A stretch of 64,000 bases of DNA, from NCBI RefSeq assembly GCF_017742835.1, contig NZ_CP072392.1, positions 2,597,421-2,661,420 on the forward strand. The letters run 5' to 3'. Each line of letters starts with the position of its first letter. The first letter of the stretch is position 1. This document shows positions 1 to 12,726 of the stretch, one piece after another. The position numbers and the translations under genes are program-made. The notes under the pieces were generated by a model. It did no database searches, was not told the origin of the DNA, and worked only from the letters and a program-made list of their open reading frames with translations. The stretch comes from Aquabacter sp. L1I39 (GTDB lineage Bacteria; Pseudomonadota; Alphaproteobacteria; Rhizobiales; Xanthobacteraceae).

Positions 1-1818
<1,818 letters not shown>

Positions 1819-1829
1819 CCACAAAACCC

Positions 1830-1991
1830 CTATCGCCGCCCCTGCACCTGAGGCAGTGGGCACGGCAAATCTACCATTCCGAGCATTGCAAGCCGGATCA
1901 CACGAATCGCGCTATTTGGGCTGAATCCCACAGGCCTGCCAAGGGGGACCGCGGGCCATTTCCTGCCCGTTTGAGGGGGGCGGCGGCTCAT
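1830..1991 (-). CDS. Short ORF overlapping the terminase small subunit; possible remnant of large terminase start
   Basis: A 53-codon frame whose ATG overlaps the TGA of the terminase small subunit fragment in an ATGA arrangement. In phages the large subunit (TerL) usually starts exactly there. The encoded residues are rich in Arg and Pro and I do not recognise TerL motifs; the frame closes just before hsdM. It could be the 5' end of a deleted terL, or chance. Confidence 0.2.
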   Translation of the reverse strand: MSRRPPQTGRKWPAVPLGRPVGFSPNSAIRVIRLAMLGMVDLPCPLPQVQGRR

Positions 1992-2389
1992 GCGCAGTCC
2001 TCGCCTCGCTGGAAGTCTTGCAGCAGGGATGCCACCGGATTTTCGGTACCTTTTTCAGCAGGAGCTGAGAGTAATCCGAGGTGCCGCGCGAGTTTCTCAA
2101 GGGCTGCGAGCTTATCCCAGACCTGAATGGCGGCCTTTCGTTCCAACGTCCCATCGCCCATCTCGCGGGTCGTGATTTGCAGGGATCGGATAGCCGCACG
2201 GTCGTCCGGATCGAGTTGGCTCAACGGTTTGAGTTTGCCTTCCGCATCAAAGAGCTGCCCGATGTCCGCGAAGGCGATGCGGGCCAGTTCCTGCAGGACG
2301 CGGGTCGCTTCCACGCCCGCCGCCTCTGCCCGGCGTTCCATCGCTTCGGCGATCGCCTGAGCGATGTAAGGTTTTGACAGGTTCGGCAA
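1988..2389 (-). pseudogene. Terminase small subunit, N-terminally truncated
   Basis: The 133-residue frame matches the C-terminal two thirds of Terminase_2-type small subunits: the helical stretch LSKPYIAQAIAEA, then ATRVLQELARIAFAD, the 'LFD..G.LKPL..L' segment and the closing KLAALEKLARHLGL helix. The N-terminal helix-turn-helix that normally recognises the packaging site is missing. The frame has only a TTG start, and homology stops where an opposite-strand DUF3987 fragment begins (about 2385-2389). The frame reads open a little further upstream but does not look like TerS. I read this as a gene cut at an inversion breakpoint. TerS near an integrase and primase without capsid genes is typical of phage satellites and small prophage remnants. 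Confidence 0.7.
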
Positions 2390-2955
2390 TGAAGAGCCCA
2401 GCGTTGAAATATGCGCTTGCGCCGCTCCACAAAATCGAGCGGGCGTGGCGGAAGGAGTGGGAAAGCGAAAACGCTCAAGCTGAGGCGGACGCCGAAGTCA
2501 CAAAGCTCGCCCTTGAGGAGGCGCGGAAGGAGGCCAAGAAGAGGCTCAAGGATCATGACCGTGACGCGGCAAGGGAGATCATCGCCGAAGCGCAGGAGGC
2601 GGCTCTCGAAACCCCGAAGCGCAAAAGGCTGATGGTGAACGATGCGACCGTTGAAAAGCTGGGGGAGCTCTTGAACGAAAACCCGCGCGGCTTGCTCGTT
2701 GTTCGAGATGAATTGCCCGGCCTTCTCGCGAAGCTTGAGGATGAGGCATTTCAGGTCGACCGGGCCTTTTTCCTTGAGGCCTTCAATGGCGATGCCGCTT
2801 TCAAATACGACCGCATCGGGCGGGGCACCGTCGAAATCGAGATCGCAACTCTCTCACTGGTGGGCGGGATCCAGCCCGCATCCGCGCGGGTTACAGCCCG
2901 CGAACCGCGCGCCAGATGGGAGCCGAGAGGGCGGCCCCACCACAGCGCCCCATAG
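2374..2955 (+). pseudogene. DUF3987 primase/helicase-like protein, inverted middle fragment
   Basis: On the plus strand, residues 4-168 of this frame look like the middle of a DUF3987 protein (associated with replication modules of phages and integrative elements). They contain the GSAMKSPALK segment that follows the Walker-like glycine loop, a long charged coiled-coil (about residues 25-80), RLMVNDATVEKL, NPRGLLVVRDEL, FNGDAAFKYDRIGRGT and LVGGIQP. The fragment begins exactly where the minus-strand N-terminal fragment (2854-3231) breaks off, and after GGIQP (about 2883) similarity is lost. The C-terminal part is absent. Re-inverting about 2389-2925 would restore one continuous minus-strand gene across the glycine loop. 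Not expected to be functional. Confidence 0.8.
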
Positions 2956-3231
2956 GTTCGGGACCACCGTCCAGTCATCGAATTGCTTCGGCAGGATGCG
3001 AACCCGGTTCCCAATCAAGGTTGCGCAGGCGACCAGGGCGCCCACGGCCACAAAATCCGGAGGACATTGGGTGCGGTCGGAGACGTCGAAGACATAATTC
3101 CCGATCACCTGCGGCAGCGTTTGGGGCAGCAACTGCTCGACCGCAGGAAGGGCAGCAGCGATCGGCTGGGGATCGAGCAACGGGGCAGACGTTTCTTCGA
3201 ACGGCACGGGAGTAATGATGTCGATATTCAT
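2854..3231 (-). pseudogene. DUF3987 protein, N-terminal fragment
   Basis: Minus-strand frame encoding the start of a DUF3987 protein: proline-rich leader, the QCPPDFVAVGALVACATLIG helix region (about residues 55-74), RILPKQFDDWTVVPNLWGAV and the first half of a glycine loop, VVGPPS (about 97-102). Beyond about position 2926 the frame reads into the inverted fragment's far end and closes at a stop. Its ATG overlaps the TGA of the Toprim fragment upstream, an original operon coupling that survives. The matching middle portion lies on the other strand at 2374-2955. Confidence 0.8.
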
Positions 3232-3452
3232 CGCCCATTCTCCTGCTGGCGTTGCAGGACATCATTCCAATCGAGACCATCCGGCGGTTCTGCCCAGAAG
3301 ACATGCCATCCCAGGGAGGAGGCGCGTTCGCCCAGCACGCGGCCCGCTTTGCGCCCCGCCCGGTCGGCATCGATGGCGATCACCAACTCGCTAGGCTCCG
3401 GCGGAAGGTGGAATGGGTCGGCGTCCAGTGCGGCTTGTTCATGCCGTACCAT
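3228..3452 (-). pseudogene. Toprim-domain primase, C-terminal fragment
   Basis: The last ~60 residues resemble the end of the Toprim domain in primases of integrative elements: LPPEPSELVIAIDADRAGRKAG, with the acidic DxD-type pair, and the closing PPDGLDWND motif. The first ~14 residues of the frame are out-of-frame integrase DNA, so the primase start, zinc-binding and catalytic regions are gone. The junction with the integrase fragment lies around 3410-3420. The stop overlaps the start of the DUF3987 fragment. Confidence 0.75.
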
Positions 3453-3769
3453 TCGCGGGCGAGGTGTTCGAAGGTCACATGGGCCGGGGCGGTGGCAACA
3501 CGCCTGCGATCCGCTTTCTCTGCAGATGGATCTTTGCCCTCGCGAAGCAGCTTCTTCTGGGCCATGCGGGCCTCACGGGCTTCCTGGAGGCTGATGTCCG
3601 GGTACGGCCCGATGGTGAGGAGCTTTTCCTTGCCGGCGATCTCGTACCGCAGACGCCACACCTTGCCCCCTGCCGGGGATATCGCGAGATGGAGACCGCC
3701 GCCGTCGGTCAGCTTGTAGGGCTTGTCAGCTGCCTTGGCCTTGCGGATCTGCATGTCTGTCAGCGGCAT
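3380..3769 (-). pseudogene. Tyrosine recombinase (P4-type integrase), N-terminal fragment
   Basis: The 129-residue frame is the arm-binding N-terminal domain of P4-like tyrosine integrases (DUF4102 family): MPLTDMQIRKAKAADKPYKL, DGGGLHLAISPAGGKVWRLRY, then KEKLLTIGPYPDISLQEARE and the start of the core-binding domain (about residues 90-118, ending NKPHWTPTH). After that the frame leaves integrase sequence and ends; the catalytic domain with its R-H-R-Y residues is absent, evidently by deletion into the Toprim gene. It starts about 170 bp inside the tRNA-Ser 3' end, the usual place for an island integrase. Excision by this copy is not possible. Confidence 0.85.
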
Positions 3770-3827
3770 TTACCCGGCCTCCCCTTTACCCGGTTTCCGG
3801 AGGCGGCCTTACCCGGCTTTTACCCGG
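3769..3827 (+). repeat. Four short direct repeats (TTTACCCGG) upstream of the integrase start
   Basis: The nonamer TTTACCCGG occurs at 3769-3777, 3785-3793 and 3819-3827, with a TTACCCGG copy at 3809-3816. On the integrase strand these read CCGGGTAAA, and the first overlaps the integrase ATG. Clustered direct repeats between integrase and attachment site fit arm-type integrase or excisionase binding sites. The function is inferred from position. Confidence 0.5.
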
Positions 3828-3939
3828 GATCGACTGCGCTTTAGCGCGATATCGTGAGACGCCCTGCAGCCGATATGGCGCGCAAACCGAGCGCTGGCAA
3901 GGGTTCTGAGGCTTTATGAGAGGGGGTGAAAATGAGTGT

Positions 3940-3966
3940 TGGCGGAGAGAGAGGGATTCGAACCCT
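3940..3966. other. Probable attachment-site core at the 3' end of tRNA-Ser
   Basis: Integrases of this type usually recombine within the T-arm and acceptor 3' half of a tRNA, and the integrase fragment lies immediately beyond this end. I see no second copy of this sequence within 1-3939, so the other boundary of the island should lie left of the window. Confidence 0.35.
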
Positions 3967-4029
3967 CGATACGGTTTCCCGTATACACGCGTTCCAGGCG
4001 TGCGCCTTCAACCACTCGGCCACCTCTCC
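3940..4029 (-). tRNA. tRNA-Ser (GGA anticodon)
   Basis: The minus strand folds as a class II tRNA: acceptor GGAGAGG pairs with TCTCTCC (one G-T), the anticodon loop CTGGAAC is closed by CACGC/GCGTG, there is a long variable arm, and the T arm is GAGGG-TTCGAAT-CCCTC. Discriminator G is followed by an encoded CCA (3940-3942). It reads serine codons UCC/UCU. Its 3' end faces the integrase fragment and was probably the integration target of the island. Confidence 0.95.
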
Positions 4030-4973
4030 TCAGCGCGCGGGCGCGCTGCAGCCCTGGACTTCACCGGGGGCGGGCTGCGCCTCCCCGGCGGCCGGCGAAC
4101 CGGCGTGCGCATCTTCACATGCGCGTCGCATGATCAGGCGAGGATCTGGACATCCTGCGGGATCCTTGAGGCGCCAAGGCGCCGGCGGATCTGCCTGTGC
4201 GAACTTGCCAGGATCGCATCCGCTATGGATGCCGACGCGGAAATCCGCGCCACCCAGGCAAGGCGGCGAAATATACCGAGCGAAGGGGCTCTGGCAAGCC
4301 GGATTTCACGCCGTCCCCAATCATCCGTGCACAGGCCTTGCCGGGCTGCGGAACGCAGGCCTGCCAGCACCTGCCCTTCGGAGTGTCATGGCCCGGCTGA
4401 AGGCCCCGCGTCCCTGGCGGGCCCGTGTTTTCTCACCGCGCGCTGCGGTCGCACCGCACGGCCAACGTGCTGCGGCGACCAGCAGGAGGCGGGCACCTGC
4501 TGCTGTCGTGACGGGCGTCGCGATCGCCTGGGATCAACCGCGCGGGCTGTTGGCCGAGGGGTCTTCTTTCCCCGACGGGTGGCGCCGCTCCTGCGCATCA
4601 GGGGAAAGCGTGTAGCGATCAACGCTTGGCATGGCGAGACGGGGCAAGGTCCGCTTGTTCGGCGGTGCCCCGCCGGCTCCGCACGAGATCGTTGGCGGAG
4701 GGCTCTCTCGTCTTGGCGGGCCACGCATCCTGTCTGCGCGCGGCGGCCGCCCTGTGGCCTGGCGCGTTCGGAGAAAAACGTCGGAAGGGACCCCACAGCA
4801 AAGGGGCCCCACGCATTGGGGGTGGCTGCGGCGCCCGAGGGTCGATCCGACGGGGCACCGTCGGCGGAAGGGTGCCCTTCCGCCGCGCCGCGGCTGTACA
4901 GGCGGCACCGCGCCCCGAGGCGACGCCCCGAAAGGGCGGCTCCAGGCGCGGGCGCCGGTGCTGGTGCCGTGGA
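4030..4973. other. Gene-free stretch between tRNA-Ser and dapD
   Basis: About 940 bp without a frame I can support. Long frames exist on both strands but their translations are Arg/Pro/Ala-rich with no recognisable domain, and the plus-strand ones start by translating the tRNA. Composition changes partway, consistent with decayed or spacer DNA. A perfect hairpin lies near the dapD end. Confidence 0.5.
4862..4885 (-). terminator. Perfect 11-bp hairpin downstream of dapD
   Basis: CGGCGGAAGGG and its exact complement are separated by two bases, about 90 bp beyond the dapD stop on the transcribed side. There is no clear T-run, so it is either a terminator-like structure or an RNA-stabilising hairpin. 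Confidence 0.4.
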
Positions 4974-5837
4974 TCAGTCCCGCAGCAGATCGTTGATGGA
5001 GGTCTTGGCGCGGGTCTGCTCGTCCACGCGCTTCACGATCACGGCGCAATAGAGCGAGGGGCCGGGGCGACCGTCGGGCAGGGGCTTGCCCGGCAGAGAG
5101 CCCGGCACCACCACGGAATAAGGCGGCACCTCGCCGATGAAGATGTCGCCGGTCTCCCGGTCGATGATCTTGGTGGAGGCGGAGATGAAGACGCCCATGG
5201 ACAGCACGGAGCCGCGCCGCACCACGACGCCCTCCACCACCTCGGAGCGGGCGCCGATGAAGCAATTGTCCTCGATCACCACCGGGCCGGCCTGGAGCGG
5301 CTCCAGCACGCCGCCAATGCCGACGCCCCCGGACAGGTGCACATGCTTGCCGATCTGGGCGCAGGAGCCCACGGTGGCCCAGGTGTCCACCATGGTGCCC
5401 TCGCCCACATGGGCGCCGAGATTCACGAAGGAGGGCATCAGCACCACGTTCGGTGCGATATAGGCCGAGCGGCGCACCACGGCGCCGGGCACCGCGCGGA
5501 AGCCGGCGGCGCGGAAGTCGTCGGACGTCCAGCGCTCGAACTTGGAGGGCACCTTGTCCCACCAGGCCGCCCCGCCGGGACCGCCGGTGATGATGTCCAT
5601 GTCGTTGAGGCGGAAGGACAAGAGCACCGCCTTCTTGAGCCACTGGTTCACCTGCCAGGTGCCGTCCTCCAGCGGCTCGGCCACGCGCACCTTGCCGGCG
5701 TCGAGCAGAGAGAGGGCCTCCTCCACCGCCTCGCGCACCGCGCCGCGGGTGGAGAAGCCGATCTCGGCGCGGTTCTCGAAGGCGGCGTTGATGACGAGTT
5801 CAAGGTCGGGATTGGCCAGGGCGGCGGTCTCAGACAT
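4974..5837 (-). CDS. dapD: 2,3,4,5-tetrahydropyridine-2,6-dicarboxylate N-succinyltransferase
   Basis: Succinylates tetrahydrodipicolinate from succinyl-CoA in the succinylase branch of lysine and diaminopimelate synthesis, in the cytoplasm. The protein is 287 aa, the normal size. An N-terminal helical domain is followed by a left-handed beta-helix of hexapeptide repeats (about 110-240), including [40 protein letters not shown] and [21 protein letters not shown] chose the ATG at 5837 with GGAG 8-11 nt upstream; the frame is open further up but that extension is not conserved-looking. No other dap gene is adjacent. Confidence 0.95.
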   Translation of the reverse strand: MSETAALANPDLELVINAAFENRAEIGFSTRGAVREAVEEALSLLDAGKVRVAEPLEDGTWQVNQWLKKAVLLSFRLNDMDIITGGPGGAAWWDKVPSKFERWTSDDFRAAGFRAVPGAVVRRSAYIAPNVVLMPSFVNLGAHVGEGTMVDTWATVGSCAQIGKHVHLSGGVGIGGVLEPLQAGPVVIEDNCFIGARSEVVEGVVVRRGSVLSMGVFISASTKIIDRETGDIFIGEVPPYSVVVPGSLPGKPLPDGRPGPSLYCAVIVKRVDEQTRAKTSINDLLRD

Positions 5838-5907
5838 AACCGTACTCCAATTACCATTATTTGTTTTGCGGAATGGCGAAGAGCAATGGACCTGCTTGCC
5901 TCGCCTG

Positions 5908-6117
5908 TTAGCTAATTTTGTCGGCAATAACCCCAAGCATTACTGCGATAAATGCTAGGGTGAAGGTCAGAATCTTTAAATCTTGACGTATATGAAGGAG
6001 CAGGGCGCCATAGTGCGTCCCTTCGCTTTGACTGTAGAGGTGGCGTTCGGATGAATTCCGTCTCCTGGAAGCCCAGCCAACTGCTGCCAAAAAGACGAAG
6101 CTCAACAGAGTGAACAT
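5908..6117 (-). CDS. Small predicted membrane protein
   Basis: A 69-residue protein of unknown function. Hydrophobic segments at about residues 1-15 and 47-65 suggest one or two membrane spans around a polar middle ([16 protein letters not shown]). A strong GGAGGGGG Shine-Dalgarno sits just before the ATG at 6117. The DNA is visibly more A+T-rich than the neighbouring genes, hinting at recent gain or weak constraint. It lies between prfC (22 bp upstream) and dapD on the same strand. No family recognised. Confidence 0.55.
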   Translation of the reverse strand: MFTLLSFVFLAAVGWASRRRNSSERHLYSQSEGTHYGALLLHIRQDLKILTFTLAFIAVMLGVIADKIS

Positions 6118-6139
6118 ATTCCCCCTCCCTTTTGTTCGC

Positions 6140-7759
6140 TCACCCGCGTTCCTTCACGGCCACGAATTTCAGCTTGGGCCATTCCTCGATGGCGCGGTCG
6201 AGCACCCATTGGCTGCGGGCGAGATAGACCGGGGCCTCGTCGCGGTCGCGAGCGATGGAGGAGCGGGAGGTCTCGATGAAGCGGTCGATCTCGGCCCGCT
6301 CGCCCACGATCCAGCGGGCGGTCACGAAGGAGACCGGCTCGTAGCGGATCGGAACGCCATATTCCTTTTCCAGGCGCGAGGAGAGCACGTCCAGCTGGAG
6401 CGTGCCCACCACGCCGACGATGGGCGCGGGATCGGAGACCGGGCGCAGCACCTGCACCACGCCTTCTTCCGCCATGTCTTGGAGGGCTTTCGAGAGCTGC
6501 TTGGCCTTCATGGGGTCGGACAGCAGCACCCGGCGCAGGATTTCCGGCGCGAAGTCGGGAATGCCTTCGAAACGGATGGTCTCGCCTTCTGAGAGCGTGT
6601 CGCCCACCCGCAGCATGCCGTGGTTGGGAATGCCGATAATGTCGCCGGCCACCGCCTCGTCCACCGTCTCGCGCTCCTGGGCGAAGAAGAAGATGGGGTT
6701 GGCGATGGCCATGTTGCGCTTCTCGCGCGCATTGAACAGCTTCATGCCGCGCTTGAAGGTGCCGGAGCACAGGCGCACGAAGGCCACCCGGTCCCGATGG
6801 TTGGGGTCCATATTGGCCTGCACCTTGAAGACGAAGCCGGAGACATGATCTTCCTGCGGCTCCACCACGCGGCCATTGGCGGTGCGCGGCAAGGGCGAGG
6901 GGCCGAAGGTGCCGAGCCCGGTGAGCAGTTCCGCGACCCCGGCTTCCTTGATGGCGCTGCCGAAGAAGACGGGCGAGAGGTGGCCCTCGCGGAAGCTGTC
7001 CACCTCGAAGGCGGGGAGCACGCCGAGCGCCAGGGTCAGGCCCTCCACCGCATCGGCCAGGATCCGGCTGTCGAACTCATCGAGGCCGTCCATGCCGAGG
7101 AGGTCCTCCACCTCGTCGAACGGCACGATGCGGGTGAGCGGCCCGCCGCGCTCCTCCGCCAGCAGCGCCCGCTTGCTCTTCACGTCGATGAGGCCGCGAA
7201 AGTCCGTGCCCATGCCGATGGGCCAGGTGAAGGGGGTCAAATCGAGCGCCAGGGTGGCGGAGATGTCGTCCATCAGCGCCAGCGGGTCGATGCCTTCCCG
7301 GTCCACCTTATTGATGAAGGTGAAGAAGGGAATGTCGCGCAGGCGGCAGACCTCGAACAGCTTGCGAGTCTGGCTCTCGATGCCCTTGGCGGCGTCGATC
7401 ACCATCACCGCCGCGTCCACGGCCGAAAGGGTGCGGTAAGTGTCTTCCGAGAAGTCGGAGTGGCCGGGCGTGTCCAGAAGGTTGAAGACGATGCCGTCGC
7501 GCTCGAACGTCATCACCGAGGAGGTGACCGAGATGCCGCGCTGCTGCTCGATCTCCATCCAGTCCGAGCGGGTGCGCCGGCGCTCGCCGCGCGCCTTCAC
7601 ATGGCCGGCCATGCGGATGGCGCCGGAAGCCAGCAGCAGCTTCTCGGTGAGCGTGGTCTTGCCCGCGTCCGGATGCGAGATGATGGCGAAGGTCCGCCGG
7701 TGCGCATAGTCGGGGAGGGCGGCGGTCGGCGCCGCGCCGGTTTCTGTCTGTTCGAGCAT
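6140..7759 (-). CDS. prfC: Peptide chain release factor 3
   Basis: GTPase that removes RF1/RF2 from the ribosome after peptide release. The 539-aa length is standard. G-domain motifs are visible: SHPDAGKTT (residues 28-36), the switch region RRTRSDWMEIEQQRGISVTS, DTPGH (96-100) and NKVD (150-153). They are followed by an EF-Tu-like domain 2 and the RF3 C-terminal domain ending SQWVLDRAIEEWPKLKF. I chose the ATG at 7759 because the N-terminus then matches the family; the open frame extends 46 codons upstream without similarity. Divergent from the exported protein at 7843. Confidence 0.96.
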   Translation of the reverse strand: MLEQTETGAAPTAALPDYAHRRTFAIISHPDAGKTTLTEKLLLASGAIRMAGHVKARGERRRTRSDWMEIEQQRGISVTSSVMTFERDGIVFNLLDTPGHSDFSEDTYRTLSAVDAAVMVIDAAKGIESQTRKLFEVCRLRDIPFFTFINKVDREGIDPLALMDDISATLALDLTPFTWPIGMGTDFRGLIDVKSKRALLAEERGGPLTRIVPFDEVEDLLGMDGLDEFDSRILADAVEGLTLALGVLPAFEVDSFREGHLSPVFFGSAIKEAGVAELLTGLGTFGPSPLPRTANGRVVEPQEDHVSGFVFKVQANMDPNHRDRVAFVRLCSGTFKRGMKLFNAREKRNMAIANPIFFFAQERETVDEAVAGDIIGIPNHGMLRVGDTLSEGETIRFEGIPDFAPEILRRVLLSDPMKAKQLSKALQDMAEEGVVQVLRPVSDPAPIVGVVGTLQLDVLSSRLEKEYGVPIRYEPVSFVTARWIVGERAEIDRFIETSRSSIARDRDEAPVYLARSQWVLDRAIEEWPKLKFVAVKERG

Positions 7760-7842
7760 GGGCGCCTTATAGTCAAAAACGCCGCCGCACGGAACGGCCA
7801 AGCGTGCCGAACTCAGGCGGGACTGCAGAAGGAAAATGGCGG

Positions 7843-8280
7843 ATGAAAAAGCCAGTGGGAGCCGCGCGGACACGGCGGGTGCGGGCCGCCGTCGCAACCG
7901 CCGTCCTGTGCCTCGCTTTGCCGGCCCTGGCGCCCGAGGCGAAGGCGCTGCTGGCGCCGCACTATTACGAGCAGGCGCGGCGGGAGGCGGCGAGCGTGAT
8001 CGTGCTGGAGATCAGTGCCGTGACGCCGCCGGAGGGCGCCTTCGGCCAGTGCCAGGTGGCGGGCATCGTGCGGCGGGTGGAGCGGGGCACCGCGTTCGCG
8101 GCGGGCCAGGCGGCTACCATCGGCGTGCCATGCGCGACGCCGCAGGCGCGGCCGCCTTTGGGCGGCACCATCTACCAGGACATGGCGCGCCTGAAGGCTG
8201 CGCCCTATGGGCGCGCCTATCTGGACGCGGCGGGCGGCCTGGCCCTGTCGCAATACGAGGCGCTGGACGCCTTGCCTTGA
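7843..8280 (+). CDS. Small exported protein of unknown function
   Basis: A 145-residue protein with a clear signal peptide: a basic start (MKKPVGAARTRRVR), a hydrophobic core and a cleavage site near AKA (about residue 35). The mature part contains two cysteines (in GQCQVAG and VPCATP) that could form a periplasmic disulphide, plus a repeated Gly/Ala-rich character. I chose the ATG at 7843 because it puts the basic region at the N-terminus; AAGGA lies 10-14 nt upstream. Convergent with fdxA. No family recognised. Confidence 0.65.
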   Translation: MKKPVGAARTRRVRAAVATAVLCLALPALAPEAKALLAPHYYEQARREAASVIVLEISAVTPPEGAFGQCQVAGIVRRVERGTAFAAGQAATIGVPCATPQARPPLGGTIYQDMARLKAAPYGRAYLDAAGGLALSQYEALDALP

Positions 8281-8306
8281 GGCTTGGTCGGAACCTTAGG
8301 CGGACG

Positions 8307-8642
8307 TCAGTCGCCCTGGCCGGGCTCGGGGGAGAGCAGCTCTTCCTTGCCGGGCTTGCCGTCCCATTCCTTGGCGTCGGGCAGGGGATCGCGCTTCAGC
8401 GTGATGTTCGGCCAGGCCTGCGCATATTGGGCATTGAGCGCGAGCCATTTCTCAAGGCCCGGCTCGGTGTCCGGCTTGATGGCCTCGGCCGGGCATTCCG
8501 GCTCGCACACCCCGCAATCGATGCATTCGTCGGGATGGATGACGAGGAAGTTCTCGCCCTCGTAGAAGCAGTCCACCGGGCAGACCGAAACGCAGTCCGT
8601 ATATTTGCACCGGATGCAGTTCTCGGTGACGACGTAGGTCAT
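8307..8642 (-). CDS. fdxA: Seven-iron ferredoxin
   Basis: Low-potential electron carrier with one 3Fe-4S and one 4Fe-4S cluster. The 111-aa length and cysteine pattern fit FdxA: C9, C12, C17, C21-P near the N-terminus and C40-x2-C43-x2-C46-x3-C50-P. By family convention C9, C17 and C50 bind the 3Fe cluster and C21, C40, C43 and C46 the 4Fe cluster. The C-terminal tail (about residues 60-111) is the usual FdxA extension. It lies 82 bp downstream of the S4-domain protein, same strand. Confidence 0.95.
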   Translation of the reverse strand: MTYVVTENCIRCKYTDCVSVCPVDCFYEGENFLVIHPDECIDCGVCEPECPAEAIKPDTEPGLEKWLALNAQYAQAWPNITLKRDPLPDAKEWDGKPGKEELLSPEPGQGD

Positions 8643-8724
8643 GGCGGTTCCCTTTCGCGCGCCGGACTAGCGCAGGCCCCCTTTCCGCGCAAGGGCGGGA
8701 AAGGCGGGGGAGGCATGCGGGGCG

Positions 8725-9018
8725 CTACTTTTCACTTTGTTCTGATGTCAAATCTTCGAATATCTCGGCTGCTGCTGTAGCATTTCCCCGCCGGGGCGAA
8801 AAGTCGCGAATGCGCAGCACGCGCACGCCGGCGTCCAGGGACACCGTGACCACCTGCCCGACGCGCACCGCATGGCCGGCGCTGACGATGCGGGCACCAT
8901 CCACCCGCACATGGCCGGACCGCACCAAGGCGGTCGCGGCGCTGCGCGAGCGGACCACGCGGGCATGCCAGAGCCACAGATCGAGGCGCTGGCGATCCTC
9001 GCGTTCGGCGACGAACAC
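8725..9018 (-). CDS. S4-domain RNA-binding protein (Hsp15-like)
   Basis: A 97-residue S4 domain protein: RQRLDLWLWHARVVRSRSAA, LVRSGHVRVDGARIVSAGH, then VRVGQVVTVSL. Members of this family (HslR/Hsp15) bind stalled 50S subunits or structured RNA. The start is a GTG directly after the TGA of the helicase gene, so the two are translationally coupled. The helicase-S4 pairing suggests a shared role in RNA handling. Confidence 0.85.
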   Translation of the reverse strand: MFVAEREDRQRLDLWLWHARVVRSRSAATALVRSGHVRVDGARIVSAGHAVRVGQVVTVSLDAGVRVLRIRDFSPRRGNATAAAEIFEDLTSEQSEK

Positions 9019-12408
<3,390 letters not shown>

Positions 12409-12726
12409 GAGCGCCAGAACTGCCCGCTGCGAGAAGAGTGGATCTGTAGCATATCGGGACGCCAATGCCAGAATGCCACCCCGGGTGGAGAACGGGAAGA
12501 GAACGAAGCAGGCGCGAATCGGTTTGCAGGGGGAGTCAGCGATTCGTTCCCCGGTGTCCCATCTTGGGACTCGCACGGCGGGAAGCGGGGAACGCAGGCG
12601 GATCAAACCGGGTGCGAATCGCTGCAGGACCCGCGATCGCACTCTGTTCCCCCGAAAGACGCACGGACCGGGAGCCGGGTTCCATTCCGCAAAATATTGC
12701 CGGCGAAATATCCTTGATTCGCCGAC
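12409..12726. other. Spacer between the methyltransferase and helicase genes
   Basis: 318 bp with no supported gene. The helicase frame stays open through part of it, so alternative upstream helicase starts are possible, but the translation looks unconserved (Arg/Pro-rich). The helicase promoter should lie here. No clear hairpin or repeat seen. Confidence 0.5.

Noticed and set aside
2374..2955. Reading the inverted DUF3987 segment as a phase-variable invertible element
   Set aside because: I see only about six bases of inverted homology at the ends and no intact recombinase, and the gene's C-terminal part is missing in either orientation.
3916..5052. Long plus-strand frames starting across the tRNA (containing [10 protein letters not shown] and REGFEPS-like strings)
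   Set aside because: These strings are the well-known translation of a tRNA-Ser gene read backwards; the rest is Arg/Pro-rich without domains.
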